A stretch of 64,000 nt of DNA, taken from Nocardioides sp. Root682. GTDB lineage: Bacteria; Actinomycetota; Actinomycetes; Propionibacteriales; Nocardioidaceae. Each line of letters starts with the position of its first letter. Positions within the stretch are counted from its first letter, which is position 1. Made by a program: the position numbers and the translations under genes. The notes beneath the pieces were generated by a model. That model was not told where the DNA came from. It ran no database searches and saw only the letters and a list, made by a program, of their open reading frames with translations. The stretch spans positions 550,204 through 614,203 of the forward strand of contig NZ_LMHJ01000003.1 of assembly GCF_001427795.1 (NCBI RefSeq). Reading direction: 5' to 3'. Shown in pieces: positions 1 through 7,876 of the stretch.

Positions 1-1
1 A

Positions 2-958
2 CCCCACGGGGACGTCTCCGTCGGCGAGCTCGTTGCCAGCCGCTTCGGCAGCGAGGTCGTGGACCGTCTCGTCGAACCCCTGCTCGGCGGCGTGTACGCC
101 GGCCAGGCCCACCGCATCTCGGCACGGTCGGCGATCCCGCAGCTCGTCGACCTGATCGCCCGTCCCGAGTTCACGCTCCCGACCCCACCGGCCGACGCAC
201 CGCCCGTCTTCGCCAGCGTGGATGGCGGCATGTGGCGTCTGCCCGCTGCGCTCGAGGCGGACCTCCGCGACCGGCCGGGCGTCGAGGTCCGCCACGGAGT
301 GACGGTCACCGCGGTCCGTCGTACTGGCTCAGGGTTCGTGGTGACCGCCGCCAGCGGCGACGAGACTGCCGACCTCCTCGTGCTCGCCACGCCCGCGGCG
401 CCGACTGCCCGTCTGGTCGTCGACCTGGCGCCGGCGGCGGCGGAGGAGCTGCGCCAGATCGGCTACGCCTCGGTCGCCCTCGTCACGCTGGCCTTCCGCG
501 CCGATGACTCCGGTGTGACCGAGTCCCTCGACATCGGGGCTTCCGGCTTCCTGGTCCCTCCGGTCGACGATCGCGCGATCAAGGCGTCGACGTTCTCCTT
601 CGCGAAGTGGGACTGGGTGCGGGCTGCCGGGGAGGGCCTCCTGGTGCTCCGCACCTCGCTGGGCCGCTTCGGCGAGGAGGCGACGCTGCAGGTGCCCGAC
701 GAAGACCTGGTCAAGGCGTCCCTCGCCGACCTGGCCGCCGCCACGGGAATCACCGCCCCGCCCGTTGACGCCGTCGTCCAGCGCTGGGGTGGCGGACTGC
801 CCCAGTACTGGGTCGGTCACCTCGAGCGGGTCACCCGCATCCGCGCCTCGGTCGCCGAGGTCCCCGGACTCGCCCTCTGCGGCGCGGCGTACGACGGCGT
901 CGGCATCCCCGCCACCATCGGCTCCGCTCACCGCGCCATCGCCGACCTGCTCGCATGA
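2..958 (+). CDS. hemY: Protoporphyrinogen/coproporphyrinogen III oxidase, 5'-truncated
   Basis: C-terminal part of a FAD-dependent porphyrinogen oxidase, which in Actinobacteria oxidises coproporphyrinogen III in haem synthesis. The reading frame is open from base 2, so the start lies before the window. The visible part begins with the family signature around [11 protein letters not shown], then [11 protein letters not shown]. It ends with a typical FAD-binding tail ([21 protein letters not shown]). The dinucleotide-binding N-terminus is missing because of the window edge, not decay. The next gene is hemQ, the last enzyme of the coproporphyrin-dependent haem route, which supports CgoX/HemY over an unrelated amine oxidase. 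Confidence 0.88.
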   Translation, partial: PHGDVSVGELVASRFGSEVVDRLVEPLLGGVYAGQAHRISARSAIPQLVDLIARPEFTLPTPPADAPPVFASVDGGMWRLPAALEADLRDRPGVEVRHGVTVTAVRRTGSGFVVTAASGDETADLLVLATPAAPTARLVVDLAPAAAEELRQIGYASVALVTLAFRADDSGVTESLDIGASGFLVPPVDDRAIKASTFSFAKWDWVRAAGEGLLVLRTSLGRFGEEATLQVPDEDLVKASLADLAAATGITAPPVDAVVQRWGGGLPQYWVGHLERVTRIRASVAEVPGLALCGAAYDGVGIPATIGSAHRAIADLLA

Positions 959-960
959 CC

Positions 961-1004
961 CGCGAAGTGCGCTGGTTGGGGGCGCGAAGTGCGGCAGATG
1001 GGGG
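961..1004. repeat. Two tandem 22-bp repeat units
   Basis: Two adjacent units (961-982 and 983-1004) both start CGCGAAGTGCG and end GGGGG, with five differences between. They fill most of the gap between the porphyrinogen oxidase stop and hemQ. No function is evident. Confidence 0.7.
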
Positions 1005-1013
1005 CGCGGCACA

Positions 1014-1748
1014 ATGGATGCCATGTCCGACCCGCAGGAACACATCAAGACCAACGCAGCGAAGATCAACGAGCTCAACGAGCTGATCCGCTACACGATG
1101 TGGTCGGTGTTCCGCCTCGACCGCACGATCGGTGACGACGACGTCGCGCGCAAGGGCGAGGCCGCCGAGGTCGAGGCCCTCATCGCCGAGCTGGCCGAGG
1201 ACGACGTCGTGGTCCGCGGTGTGTACGACGTCGCGGGCCTGCGTGCCGACGCCGATGTCATGGTCTGGTGGCACGCCGAGTCGAGCGACCAGCTCCAGGC
1301 TGCGTACCACCGGCTGCGTCGCACCGCCTTCGGGTCGCGCCTGGCTCCCGTGTGGTCGCAGATGGCGCTGCACCGGCCGGCGGAGTTCAACCGCAGCCAC
1401 CTGCCGGCGTTCCTCGCCGACGAGCGCGTGCACGACTACGTCTCGGTCTACCCGTTCGTGCGTTCCTACGAGTGGTACCTCCTCGACGACGCCGAGCGCC
1501 GCAGCCTGCTCGCCGAGCACGGCAAGATGGCGCGCGGCTACCCCGACGTCCGCGCCAACACGGTGCCCAGCTTCGCCCTCGGCGACTACGAGTGGATCCT
1601 GGCGTTCGAGGCCGACGACCTGTCCCGGATCGTCGACCTGATGCGGCACCTGCGCGGCTCCGAGACCCGCCGCCACGTGCGCGAAGAGGTGCCGTTCTAC
1701 ACCGGCCGTCGCGTCGACGTCACGGACCTCATCGCTCGCCTGCCGTGA
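1014..1748 (+). CDS. hemQ: Coproheme decarboxylase HemQ (chlorite dismutase family)
   Basis: Converts coproheme to haem b by two oxidative decarboxylations, the final step of the actinobacterial haem pathway, in the cytoplasm. The 244-residue protein has the chlorite-dismutase fold signatures: [16 protein letters not shown] near the start, [15 protein letters not shown], and [18 protein letters not shown], which carries the conserved Tyr/Lys-type active-site region, then an EVPFYTGRR end. It follows the porphyrinogen oxidase by 55 bp. The start may be ATG 1014 or ATG 1023; neither has a clear ribosome site, and CACAAT (1010-1015) could be a -10 box for a leaderless message from 1023. Confidence 0.93.
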   Translation: MDAMSDPQEHIKTNAAKINELNELIRYTMWSVFRLDRTIGDDDVARKGEAAEVEALIAELAEDDVVVRGVYDVAGLRADADVMVWWHAESSDQLQAAYHRLRRTAFGSRLAPVWSQMALHRPAEFNRSHLPAFLADERVHDYVSVYPFVRSYEWYLLDDAERRSLLAEHGKMARGYPDVRANTVPSFALGDYEWILAFEADDLSRIVDLMRHLRGSETRRHVREEVPFYTGRRVDVTDLIARLP

Positions 1749-1761
1749 CGCGCTTGCGCGG

Positions 1762-1822
1762 CCGGTGATCGAGGAGGTTGCGGGTCTCGAGACGGTTGCT
1801 GCGCAACCTCCTCGACCACCGG
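1762..1822. repeat. REP-like inverted repeat, 21-bp arms
   Basis: Arms 1762-1782 and 1802-1822 are inverted copies with one mismatch around GAGGAGGTTGCG. The loop contains the palindrome GTCTCGAGAC. It lies downstream of hemQ and could act as a terminator. Related wording (TCTCGAAACC, GGTTGAGGAG, GTCTCGACAG) occurs at 6860-6896 and 14822-14884, suggesting a dispersed genomic repeat family. Confidence 0.65.
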
Positions 1823-1847
1823 AGCATCGAGATCTTTGCAAAGTGCA

Positions 1848-1870
1848 TTGACTTAGTGCACTATAGGAAC
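1848..1870 (+). promoter_or_regulatory. Promoter of the cysteine leader operon
   Basis: TATAGG (1862-1867) is a good -10 box placed so that transcription would begin at about 1871, the A of the leader-peptide ATG. That predicts a leaderless message. A 10-bp palindrome TAGTGCACTA (1854-1863) overlaps the -10 box and could be a repressor site. No well-spaced -35 is visible. Confidence 0.5.
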
Positions 1871-1939
1871 ATGCCCGACCGCACTGCAGCCATGACCGTC
1901 ACCTCGCGTGACGCGCTGTCGTGTTGTCGCTGTTGTTGA
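1871..1939 (+). CDS. Poly-cysteine leader peptide (attenuator ORF)
   Basis: A 22-codon ORF starting at ATG 1871 and ending in the codons Cys-Cys-Arg-Cys-Cys-stop. Leaderless short ORFs ending in cysteine runs are described in mycobacteria as cysteine-responsive attenuators: low cysteinyl-tRNA stalls the ribosome and changes expression of the following operon. Here the operon is cysteine dioxygenase plus rhodanese, so the biology fits. The -10 box directly upstream supports leaderless translation. The peptide itself probably has no function; the cysteine run and its position are the evidence. Confidence 0.75.
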   Translation: MPDRTAAMTVTSRDALSCCRCC

Positions 1940-2013
1940 TCGCCCTCATCCCCGATCCCGACAGTCGCGTCCCGCCCACGAAGGCGGTCGACGCCGTTCC
2001 GAGAGACATCCCG

Positions 2014-2463
2014 ATGACCCAGCTCGCTGTTCTTTCCCTGCTCGACATCGTGCGGGAGTACGCCGCCGACCCCGACCTGAACTACCTGCTCGACCCCGAC
2101 CGGCCGGAGCGGTCGTGGCTGCGCATCCACGCCGCCGAGGAGTACGAGGTCTGGCTGATCTCGTGGCCGCCGGGCGCGTCCACCGACTGGCACGACCACG
2201 GGTCGTCGTGCGGCGCCTTCACGGTCCTCCAGGGCTCGCTCGTCGAGCACACCTTCGACGGCGGTCTCCAGCTGGTCGACCTCGAGCCCGGCGACGCGAA
2301 GGCGTTCGGCGCCGGCTACGCCCACGACGTCCGCAACGAGTCGGACCTGCCGGCGTTGTCGCTGCACGTCTACTCGCCGAGACTGTCCACCATGACCCGC
2401 TTCCGCTTCCGTGGTGACCGGCTCGAGGTGCTCGGCGTCGAGCGCGCGGGGGAGGAGTGGTGA
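2014..2463 (+). CDS. Cysteine dioxygenase
   Basis: Cupin-fold enzyme oxidising cysteine to cysteine sulfinate with Fe(II) and O2. The 149-residue protein carries the first cupin metal motif in DWHDHGSSCGAFTVLQG (about residues 62-78) and a second metal His in AGYAHDVRNES (about 103-113). The length is typical of the short bacterial cysteine dioxygenases. ATG 2014 is chosen because GAGAGA lies 8-13 bases upstream. It overlaps the rhodanese start by 7 bases and sits 74 bases after the poly-cysteine leader, so it is probably controlled by cysteine supply. Confidence 0.9.
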   Translation: MTQLAVLSLLDIVREYAADPDLNYLLDPDRPERSWLRIHAAEEYEVWLISWPPGASTDWHDHGSSCGAFTVLQGSLVEHTFDGGLQLVDLEPGDAKAFGAGYAHDVRNESDLPALSLHVYSPRLSTMTRFRFRGDRLEVLGVERAGEEW

Positions 2464-2897
2464 CCGCGCTCGCCGAGGTCACCCCCCACGTCCAGCAGGG
2501 CGTCCAGCAGTACGACGGCATCGACGCGATGCTCGACGACGCCCGCTCCCGGCTCGCCCGGATCAGCGCCCGGGCCGCCTTCCAGGAGCTGGTCACCGGT
2601 GACGCGCTCCTGGTCGACATCCGGCCCGCCGCCCAACGCGCCGCTGAGGGCGAGGTCGCGTCCTGGCTGCCGTTGCGCGTCATCGAGCGCAACGTGCTCG
2701 AGTGGCGCTTCGACCCGCGCAGCGACGCGCGGATCCCGGAGGCGTCGTACGACCGTCGGGTGATCGTGCTGTGCCAGGAGGGCTACACGTCCTCGCTCGC
2801 GGCCGACGCGTTGCAGCGACTCGGCATCCGCAACGCCACCGATGTGGTCGGGGGCTTTGCGGCCTGGCGGGCCGCAGGGATGCCCGTTTCCGGTTGA
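2457..2897 (+). CDS. Rhodanese-domain sulfurtransferase
   Basis: Single-domain rhodanese that would carry persulfide sulfur on an active-site cysteine. The 146-residue protein has a non-rhodanese N-terminus of about 40 residues, then the rhodanese fold with DALLVDIRP and the active-site loop CQEGYTSS (Cys about residue 103), and the closing [16 protein letters not shown]. It overlaps the dioxygenase by 7 bases with a GTG GTG start (2457 or 2460), so translation is coupled. Together with the dioxygenase it suggests handling of excess cysteine sulfur. Confidence 0.9.
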   Translation: MVTALAEVTPHVQQGVQQYDGIDAMLDDARSRLARISARAAFQELVTGDALLVDIRPAAQRAAEGEVASWLPLRVIERNVLEWRFDPRSDARIPEASYDRRVIVLCQEGYTSSLAADALQRLGIRNATDVVGGFAAWRAAGMPVSG

Positions 2898-2926
2898 CTG
2901 CCTCGCTCGCTGGGTACGCTCATTGC

Positions 2927-3328
2927 ATGGCATACGAGGTGGAGAAGACCGACGAGGAGTGGAAGGCCCAGCTCTCTCGCGAGGAGTACCAGGTCCTGCG
3001 CAAGGCGGGCACCGAACGGGCGTTCACTGGTGAGTACACCGACACCGAGACCAAGGGCGTCTATCGCTGCAAGGCGTGTCAGGCGACGTTGTTCGAGTCG
3101 GACACCAAGTTCCACTCGGGCTGTGGCTGGCCGAGCTTCTACCAGCCGATCAGCGACACGATCGAGTACGTCGACGACTCGACCCTGGGAATGAAGCGCA
3201 CCGAGGTGCGCTGCGCCAACTGCGGCTCGCACCTGGGGCACGTCTTCCCCGACGGCTACGGCACCCCGACCGGCGACCGGTACTGCATCAACTCGGTCAG
3301 CCTGACCCTGGAGCCCAAGGACGGCTGA
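2927..3328 (+). CDS. msrB: Peptide-methionine (R)-S-oxide reductase MsrB
   Basis: Repairs the R-isomer of methionine sulfoxide using thioredoxin. The 133-residue protein has both zinc-binding CxxC pairs (CKAC and CANC), the GCGWPSF motif, the [11 protein letters not shown] block, and the catalytic cysteine in RYCINSVSL. Length is normal. ATG 2927 is favoured because TACGCT lies about 7-12 bases before it, consistent with a leaderless start. It is followed by the Zur-type box of aztD. Confidence 0.96.
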   Translation: MAYEVEKTDEEWKAQLSREEYQVLRKAGTERAFTGEYTDTETKGVYRCKACQATLFESDTKFHSGCGWPSFYQPISDTIEYVDDSTLGMKRTEVRCANCGSHLGHVFPDGYGTPTGDRYCINSVSLTLEPKDG

Positions 3329-3361
3329 GAGCCGCGCCGGCTTGACGAGCACTGAACTTGC

Positions 3362-3382
3362 ACATGAGAATCATTCTCATGT
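3362..3382. promoter_or_regulatory. Zur/Fur-type operator
   Basis: A 21-bp palindrome with core TGAGAATCATTCTCA, matching the general Zur/Fur consensus of alternating TGA/ATT half-sites. It covers the likely -10 region and the start codon at 3379, so zinc-loaded repressor binding would block the following AztD-like gene. The gene product being a zinc chaperone favours Zur over Fur. Confidence 0.75.
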
Positions 3383-4608
3383 TGATCAAGTCCAGTGCTC
3401 TCGCACTCCTGTCCACCCTCGCCCTCGTCGGTTGCGGAACCGAGGAATCCACCTCCCGCTCCCGTGACGACGCCCCCGCCACCGACGCCTCCGCGACGGA
3501 GGTCAAGGCCCCTGCGCCGCGGTTGGCCATGACGTACGACGGCGGGGTGGCGGTCCTCGATGCGGCCACCGGTGAGGTGCTGCTCGAGGAGGAGATCGAC
3601 GGCTTCCTCCGGCTCAACCCCGCCGGGGACGACCGCCACCTCTTCGTGTCCGCGGCCGGCGGTCTGACCGCGCTCGACCTCGGGGCGTGGACCGACGACC
3701 ACGGCGACCACGGCCACTCGTGGACCACCGACCCGCGACTGACCGACTTCACGATCGCCGCGGAGGAGCCCGGGCATGTCGTGCCGCACCACGGACGCAC
3801 GACCGTCTTCGATGACGGCACCGGCATCGTCACGGCCTTCGACCCCGCTGACCTCGCCGCGCTGGAGGACGGCGAACCGGCCCTGGACACGTGGACCCTC
3901 GACGAGGCCCACCACGGCGTCGCCGTGCAGGACGGACACGGCAACCTCATCCACACGGTCGGCGACGCCGAGGCGCGCAGCGGCATCCGCCTGGTCACGG
4001 CCGCGGGCAACGAGCTGGCCTCCTCCGACCAGTGTCCCGGTGTCCACGGCGAGGCGTTCGCGGGCGATGTCGCGCTCTTCGGGTGCGAGGACGGAGTGCT
4101 GGTGGTGGACGGGCGCCGGATCACCAAGATCGACTCGCCTGACTCCTACGGCCGGATCGGCAACCAGGCCGGGCACGAGGACTCGCCGTACGTCCTGGGT
4201 GACTACAAGGTCGACCGGGACGCGGAGCTGGAACGCCCGACCCGGGTGTCGGTGATCGACACCCGCAACGCGTCGCTGCGCCTGGTGGACCTGCCGGCCA
4301 GCTACAGCTTCCGTTCGCTGGCTCGGACGCCGGACGGGGACGCCCTGGTCCTCGGTACCGACGGCCGCCTCCACGTGATCGACCCGGCATCGGCCCGGAT
4401 CACGGCATCGATCCCGGTGACCAAGGCGTGGCGTGAGCCGACCGACTGGCACGAGGCTCGCCCGACGGTGCAGGTGATCGGTGAGGTCGTCTACGTCACC
4501 GAGCCGGTGACGAGGCAGATCCACGTGATCGACCTGGCAACCCGCAAGGTCGAACGCAGCATCGACGTGGCGCACACGCCCAACGAACTCAGCGGTGTCG
4601 CGGGCTGA
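3379..4608 (+). CDS. aztD: AztD-like zinc metallochaperone lipoprotein
   Basis: Exported beta-propeller-like protein related to AztD, which hands zinc to the AztC solute-binding protein of a zinc ABC transporter. From ATG 3379 there is a short hydrophobic signal ending in the lipobox LVGCG, predicting a lipid-anchored protein. A His/Asp-rich stretch DDHGDHGHSW (about residues 112-121) and PHHGRTTVF and DEAHHGV supply metal ligands of the AztD type. An ATG at 3364 and a TTG at 3358 are alternative starts, but they would lie inside the operator. No aztABC transporter is nearby, so the partner must be elsewhere. Confidence 0.78.
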   Translation: MLIKSSALALLSTLALVGCGTEESTSRSRDDAPATDASATEVKAPAPRLAMTYDGGVAVLDAATGEVLLEEEIDGFLRLNPAGDDRHLFVSAAGGLTALDLGAWTDDHGDHGHSWTTDPRLTDFTIAAEEPGHVVPHHGRTTVFDDGTGIVTAFDPADLAALEDGEPALDTWTLDEAHHGVAVQDGHGNLIHTVGDAEARSGIRLVTAAGNELASSDQCPGVHGEAFAGDVALFGCEDGVLVVDGRRITKIDSPDSYGRIGNQAGHEDSPYVLGDYKVDRDAELERPTRVSVIDTRNASLRLVDLPASYSFRSLARTPDGDALVLGTDGRLHVIDPASARITASIPVTKAWREPTDWHEARPTVQVIGEVVYVTEPVTRQIHVIDLATRKVERSIDVAHTPNELSGVAG

Positions 4609-4625
4609 CCCTCTAGGGTCGGTGC

Positions 4626-5720
4626 ATGGCGAAGACCGCGGCGGCCATGGTGCAGGCCGGCGAGCGCGAGGTCCGGGTGTCGAGCCCGGACCGCGTGATC
4701 TACGAAGCGACCGAACGCACGGGCGAGGTCACCAAGCTGATGGTGGCCGAGTACGTCGTCGCGGTCGGTGACGGCCTGATGCGCGCGTTGCGCGAGCGGC
4801 CCACTGCCCTCGAACGGTGGCCATCCGGAGTCCGCGAGGGCTTCCGGCTGGCCACCGGTCCGCGCGACAACGATGCCGAGGGTTTCTACCAGAAGCGCGT
4901 GCCCAAGGGCGCTCCCGACTACCTGGAGGCCGTGCAGATCACGTTCCCGTCGGGTCGCACGGCCGAGGAGATCTGCCCCACCGAGCTGGCCGTGCCGGTG
5001 TGGTGTGCCCAGATGGGCGCCCTCACCTTCCACCCGTGGCCGGTGCGGCGGGCCGACACGGACCACCCCGACGAGCTGCGGATCGACCTCGACCCCCAGC
5101 CGGGTACGACGTTCGGTGACGCCGTTCGGGTTGCGGACCTCGCTCGGGAGCTGTTCGAGGAGCTCGGCCTGCGTGCGTACCCGAAGACCTCGGGCAACCG
5201 CGGGGTCCACGTCTACGTCCGGATCGAGCCGCGGTGGGAGTTCACCGACGTGAGGCACGCCGCGATCGCGTTCGGGCGCGAGCTGTCCCGGCGCGACGAG
5301 CAGGTGACCACTGCGTGGTGGAAGGAGGAGCGGGGTGAGCGGATCTTCGTGGACTTCAACCAGAACAACCGCGACCGCACCATCGCGTCGGCGTACTCGC
5401 TGCGCCCCCTGCCCGGCGCGCCCGTCTCGACGCCGATGACCTGGGCCGAGCTCGCCGGGGTCAAGGACCCCAAGGACTTCAACCTGTTCACCGTGCCGGA
5501 GCGGATGGCCGACGGCGACCCGTGGGCAAGCATCGACGACGAGTCCTTCTCGCTCCAGCCGCTGCTGGACCTGTGGGAGCAGCAGATCCTCGACGGCGCG
5601 AGTGAGCTCAACTTCCCGCCGGACTACCCGAAGATGCCCGGCGAGCCGCCGCGGGTGCAGCCCAGCAAGAAGGTCGCCGAGCACTGGGACGAGCAGGGCA
5701 ACCGGGTCGAGGGGACCTGA
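4626..5720 (+). CDS. LigD-type polymerase domain (end-joining primase-polymerase)
   Basis: Stand-alone polymerase of the archaeo-eukaryotic primase family, as in the PolDom of LigD, which fills gaps at broken DNA ends during non-homologous end joining. The 364-residue protein shows the catalytic acidic pair in RIDLDPQPG (about residue 155), the SGNRGVHVYV nucleotide-binding block (about 190) and the third acidic site in IFVDFNQNNRDRT (about 242). An ATP-dependent ligase of LigC/D type lies 0.9 kb downstream on the other strand; no Ku gene is visible. Confidence 0.88.
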   Translation: MAKTAAAMVQAGEREVRVSSPDRVIYEATERTGEVTKLMVAEYVVAVGDGLMRALRERPTALERWPSGVREGFRLATGPRDNDAEGFYQKRVPKGAPDYLEAVQITFPSGRTAEEICPTELAVPVWCAQMGALTFHPWPVRRADTDHPDELRIDLDPQPGTTFGDAVRVADLARELFEELGLRAYPKTSGNRGVHVYVRIEPRWEFTDVRHAAIAFGRELSRRDEQVTTAWWKEERGERIFVDFNQNNRDRTIASAYSLRPLPGAPVSTPMTWAELAGVKDPKDFNLFTVPERMADGDPWASIDDESFSLQPLLDLWEQQILDGASELNFPPDYPKMPGEPPRVQPSKKVAEHWDEQGNRVEGT

Positions 5721-5732
5721 GTCCTCGCGAGC

Positions 5733-5996
5733 TCAGTCCAGGCCGCGCACCACGGCGACTTCGCACAGCCGCGCGAGGTCGCTGCGGACCCGCACGTCCA
5801 GCGAGGTGGCCAGGTCGTCGAGGAGCAGGTGGACGGCGCTGCGCGTGGTCCGGCCGGGATGCGGCAGGTCGAGCTCGGGCACCAGCCCGACGACGTACTC
5901 GCACAGGTCGATGACCTGATCACGCTCGGCCGCTGGCAGGCGCGCCCCCGCCAGCACCTCGTAGAGGCGGACATCGAGGGTGTGCAGGGCCGACAT
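5733..5996 (-). CDS. Hypothetical protein
   Basis: An 87-residue, leucine-rich, acidic protein of unknown family. It has no signal peptide, membrane segment or cysteine motif. It lies between the end-joining polymerase and a putative stress-like protein, and shares the strand of the latter. The 3' end is 13 bases from the convergent polymerase gene. The open frame and clean ATG (5994-5996 on the complement) support coding, but the function is not evident. Confidence 0.5.
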   Translation of the reverse strand: MSALHTLDVRLYEVLAGARLPAAERDQVIDLCEYVVGLVPELDLPHPGRTTRSAVHLLLDDLATSLDVRVRSDLARLCEVAVVRGLD

Positions 5997-6037
5997 GACT
6001 GATCAACGACGCGGTGGCCGGTGCTGTTACGCCCCGA

Positions 6038-6571
6038 CTACGTGGCGTCGTGTTCGAGCAGGTGCAGGACGGGTACGCCGAGCTTGCGGCGGGCCCGCGA
6101 GGTCCAGTCGACGTGGAAGAACTCCGCCACCACGTGCGAGCGCGTGAGGATGATCGCCTCCCGACCGTCGACCTCCTTCACCTTGCGGATCAGGGCGTCG
6201 ACGGCCGAGTCGGTGACGACGGTGCCGTCGCCGACGTTGGCGCCGGCCGCGGCGAGTGCGTCGGACGTGGTGGCCAGGTCGCGTTCGGCCTGGCTGCGGT
6301 ACTCCTCGCGCAGGTGCTCGATCTCGTCGGGTGACGGCGTCATCGGTACGGCCATCAGGTCCGCACCGCCCATCACTCCGAGGGACGCCTCGACGGCTGC
6401 GGCTGCGTCGGCCATCGGCAGCAGTACGTGGTAGACGACCTCGATGGTCGGGTCGTCGTCGAGCTCGACATGCAGGGCCCGGACCTGGGCCGCGTCCGTC
6501 GGGGTCAGGGCCTGCTCCACAAGGAGGACGACGTCGTACGGCTCTTCGGCAGGTGTGGCGTCGGTGCTCAT
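6038..6571 (-). CDS. Hypothetical protein, possibly universal-stress-like
   Basis: A 177-residue protein with alternating strands and helices that look like a Rossmann-type fold: YDVVLLVEQAL at the start, then TVVTDSAVDALIRKV, GREAIILTRSHVVAEFF and a C-terminal RRKLGVPVLHLLEH. The last segment resembles the end of universal-stress domains, but the classic nucleotide-binding glycine loop is not obvious. The start is the ATG at 6571; an upstream frame exists but lacks this protein-like composition. It is followed on the same strand by the small unknown gene at 5733-5996. Confidence 0.65.
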   Translation of the reverse strand: MSTDATPAEEPYDVVLLVEQALTPTDAAQVRALHVELDDDPTIEVVYHVLLPMADAAAAVEASLGVMGGADLMAVPMTPSPDEIEHLREEYRSQAERDLATTSDALAAAGANVGDGTVVTDSAVDALIRKVKEVDGREAIILTRSHVVAEFFHVDWTSRARRKLGVPVLHLLEHDAT

Positions 6572-6603
6572 GCCACCATCCTGCACCCCTGACCGGCGCG
6601 GAG

Positions 6604-7755
6604 TCAGCCCCCGAGCACGTCGGCCAGGTCGTACTTCACGGGCTGCTCGAGCTGCTCGTACCCGCACGACTCCGGGTCGCGGTCCTCACGCCACCGCTTG
6701 AAGTGGGCGGTGTGCCGAAAGCGCCGGCCCTCCATGGCGTCGTACTTCACCTCGATGACGCGCTCGGGACGCAACGGCGTGAACGACAGGTCCTTGCCGC
6801 TGCTCCACCTGCTCTGGGTGCCGGGCTGCCGCCCGGGGTTGCCGACCGCCCACGGGCCGGAGGTTGAGGAGCCGAGGGACGAGGCGTCTCGAAACCAGCG
6901 GCCCCAGGGGTGGTCCTCGATCGCGCAGACGAGGGGCTGCAGCTCTTCCCAGAGCTCGGCGCGGCGGGCAGCGGTGAAGCTGGCACTGACGCCGATGTGT
7001 TGGAGCTCGCCGTCCTGGTAGAGACCGAGCAGCAGGCTCCCGATCAGCGGCTGTTCGGGGGTGCTGGTCTTGTGCTCGCGATAGCCGGCGAGGACGACGT
7101 CCGCGGTGCGCTCATGCTTGATCTTCAGCATGGTCCGGGCGTTCGGCGCGTACGGCGCACTGAGCGGCTTGGCGATGACGCCGTCGAGCCCGGCCCCCTC
7201 GAACTGGTGGAACCACTCCTGCGCGACTGCCGGATCGGTGCTGGTCCGGGTGAGGTGGCAGCGGGCGTCCGGGTTTTCGGCGAGGCCGCCGAGCGCCTCC
7301 TCCAGTGCCTTGCGCCGTTCGATGAAGGGTCGATCGACGTACGACTCGTCGCCCAGTGCCAGCAGGTCGAAGGCCACGAAGGCCGCCGGGGTCTTCTCGG
7401 ACAACATCCCGATCCGGGAGGCCGCGGGGTGGATCCGCTCCTGGAGCACCTCGAACTGCAGGCGACCCTTGCCGTCCTCACTGTCGAGCGCCACGAAGAT
7501 CTCGCCGTCCAGCACGCACCGCTCGGGCAGCTCGGCCCGCGCGGCCTCGACGAGCTCGGGGAAGTAGCGGGTCAACGGCTTGGTGTTGCGACTCGCCAGC
7601 TCGACCTCGTCACCGTCCTTGAACAGGATGCAGCGGAACCCGTCCCACTTGGGCTCGAACAGCAGGCCAATGGGGTCGTGCTTCGCCGGGTCGGGCACAC
7701 CCGACACGGCCTTCGCGAGCATCGGCTGGACGGGCGGCATCACGGGGAGGTCCAC
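6604..7755 (-). CDS. ATP-dependent DNA ligase, LigC/LigD type
   Basis: Seals nicks using ATP, probably in end-joining repair with the polymerase at 4626-5720. The 383-residue protein starts with GTG. The adenylation motif is EPKWDGFR (catalytic Lys about residue 36), followed by LDGEIFV (motif III), FVAFDLLAL (IIIa), GLDGVIAKPL (IV) and MLKIKHERTADVVL (V). The OB-domain ends with KDLSFTPLRPERVIEVKYD. Within the OB domain a low-complexity insert around DASSLGSSTSGPW corresponds exactly to a REP-like DNA repeat (6860-6896) carried in frame. The rest of the protein is intact. Confidence 0.93.
   Translation of the reverse strand: MDLPVMPPVQPMLAKAVSGVPDPAKHDPIGLLFEPKWDGFRCILFKDGDEVELASRNTKPLTRYFPELVEAARAELPERCVLDGEIFVALDSEDGKGRLQFEVLQERIHPAASRIGMLSEKTPAAFVAFDLLALGDESYVDRPFIERRKALEEALGGLAENPDARCHLTRTSTDPAVAQEWFHQFEGAGLDGVIAKPLSAPYAPNARTMLKIKHERTADVVLAGYREHKTSTPEQPLIGSLLLGLYQDGELQHIGVSASFTAARRAELWEELQPLVCAIEDHPWGRWFRDASSLGSSTSGPWAVGNPGRQPGTQSRWSSGKDLSFTPLRPERVIEVKYDAMEGRRFRHTAHFKRWREDRDPESCGYEQLEQPVKYDLADVLGG
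6860..6896. repeat. REP-like repeat inside the ligase gene
   Basis: Contains AGGTTGAGGAGCC and GACGAGGCGTCTCGAAACC, wording shared with the dispersed repeats at 1762-1822 and 14822-14884 (GTCTCGA/GAGGAGGTTG). It lies inside the ligase reading frame without breaking it. Confidence 0.55.
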
Positions 7756-7876
7756 AGCACCTCAGACTAGTCAGGACGCCGACACTCATCGGCCACTCGT
7801 CGGAACGTCCGGATGTCGACGCACATCGGCAGAAACCCGGTGTCGCCGTACGGCGACGGCAGCCTAGGTTCGTCGG

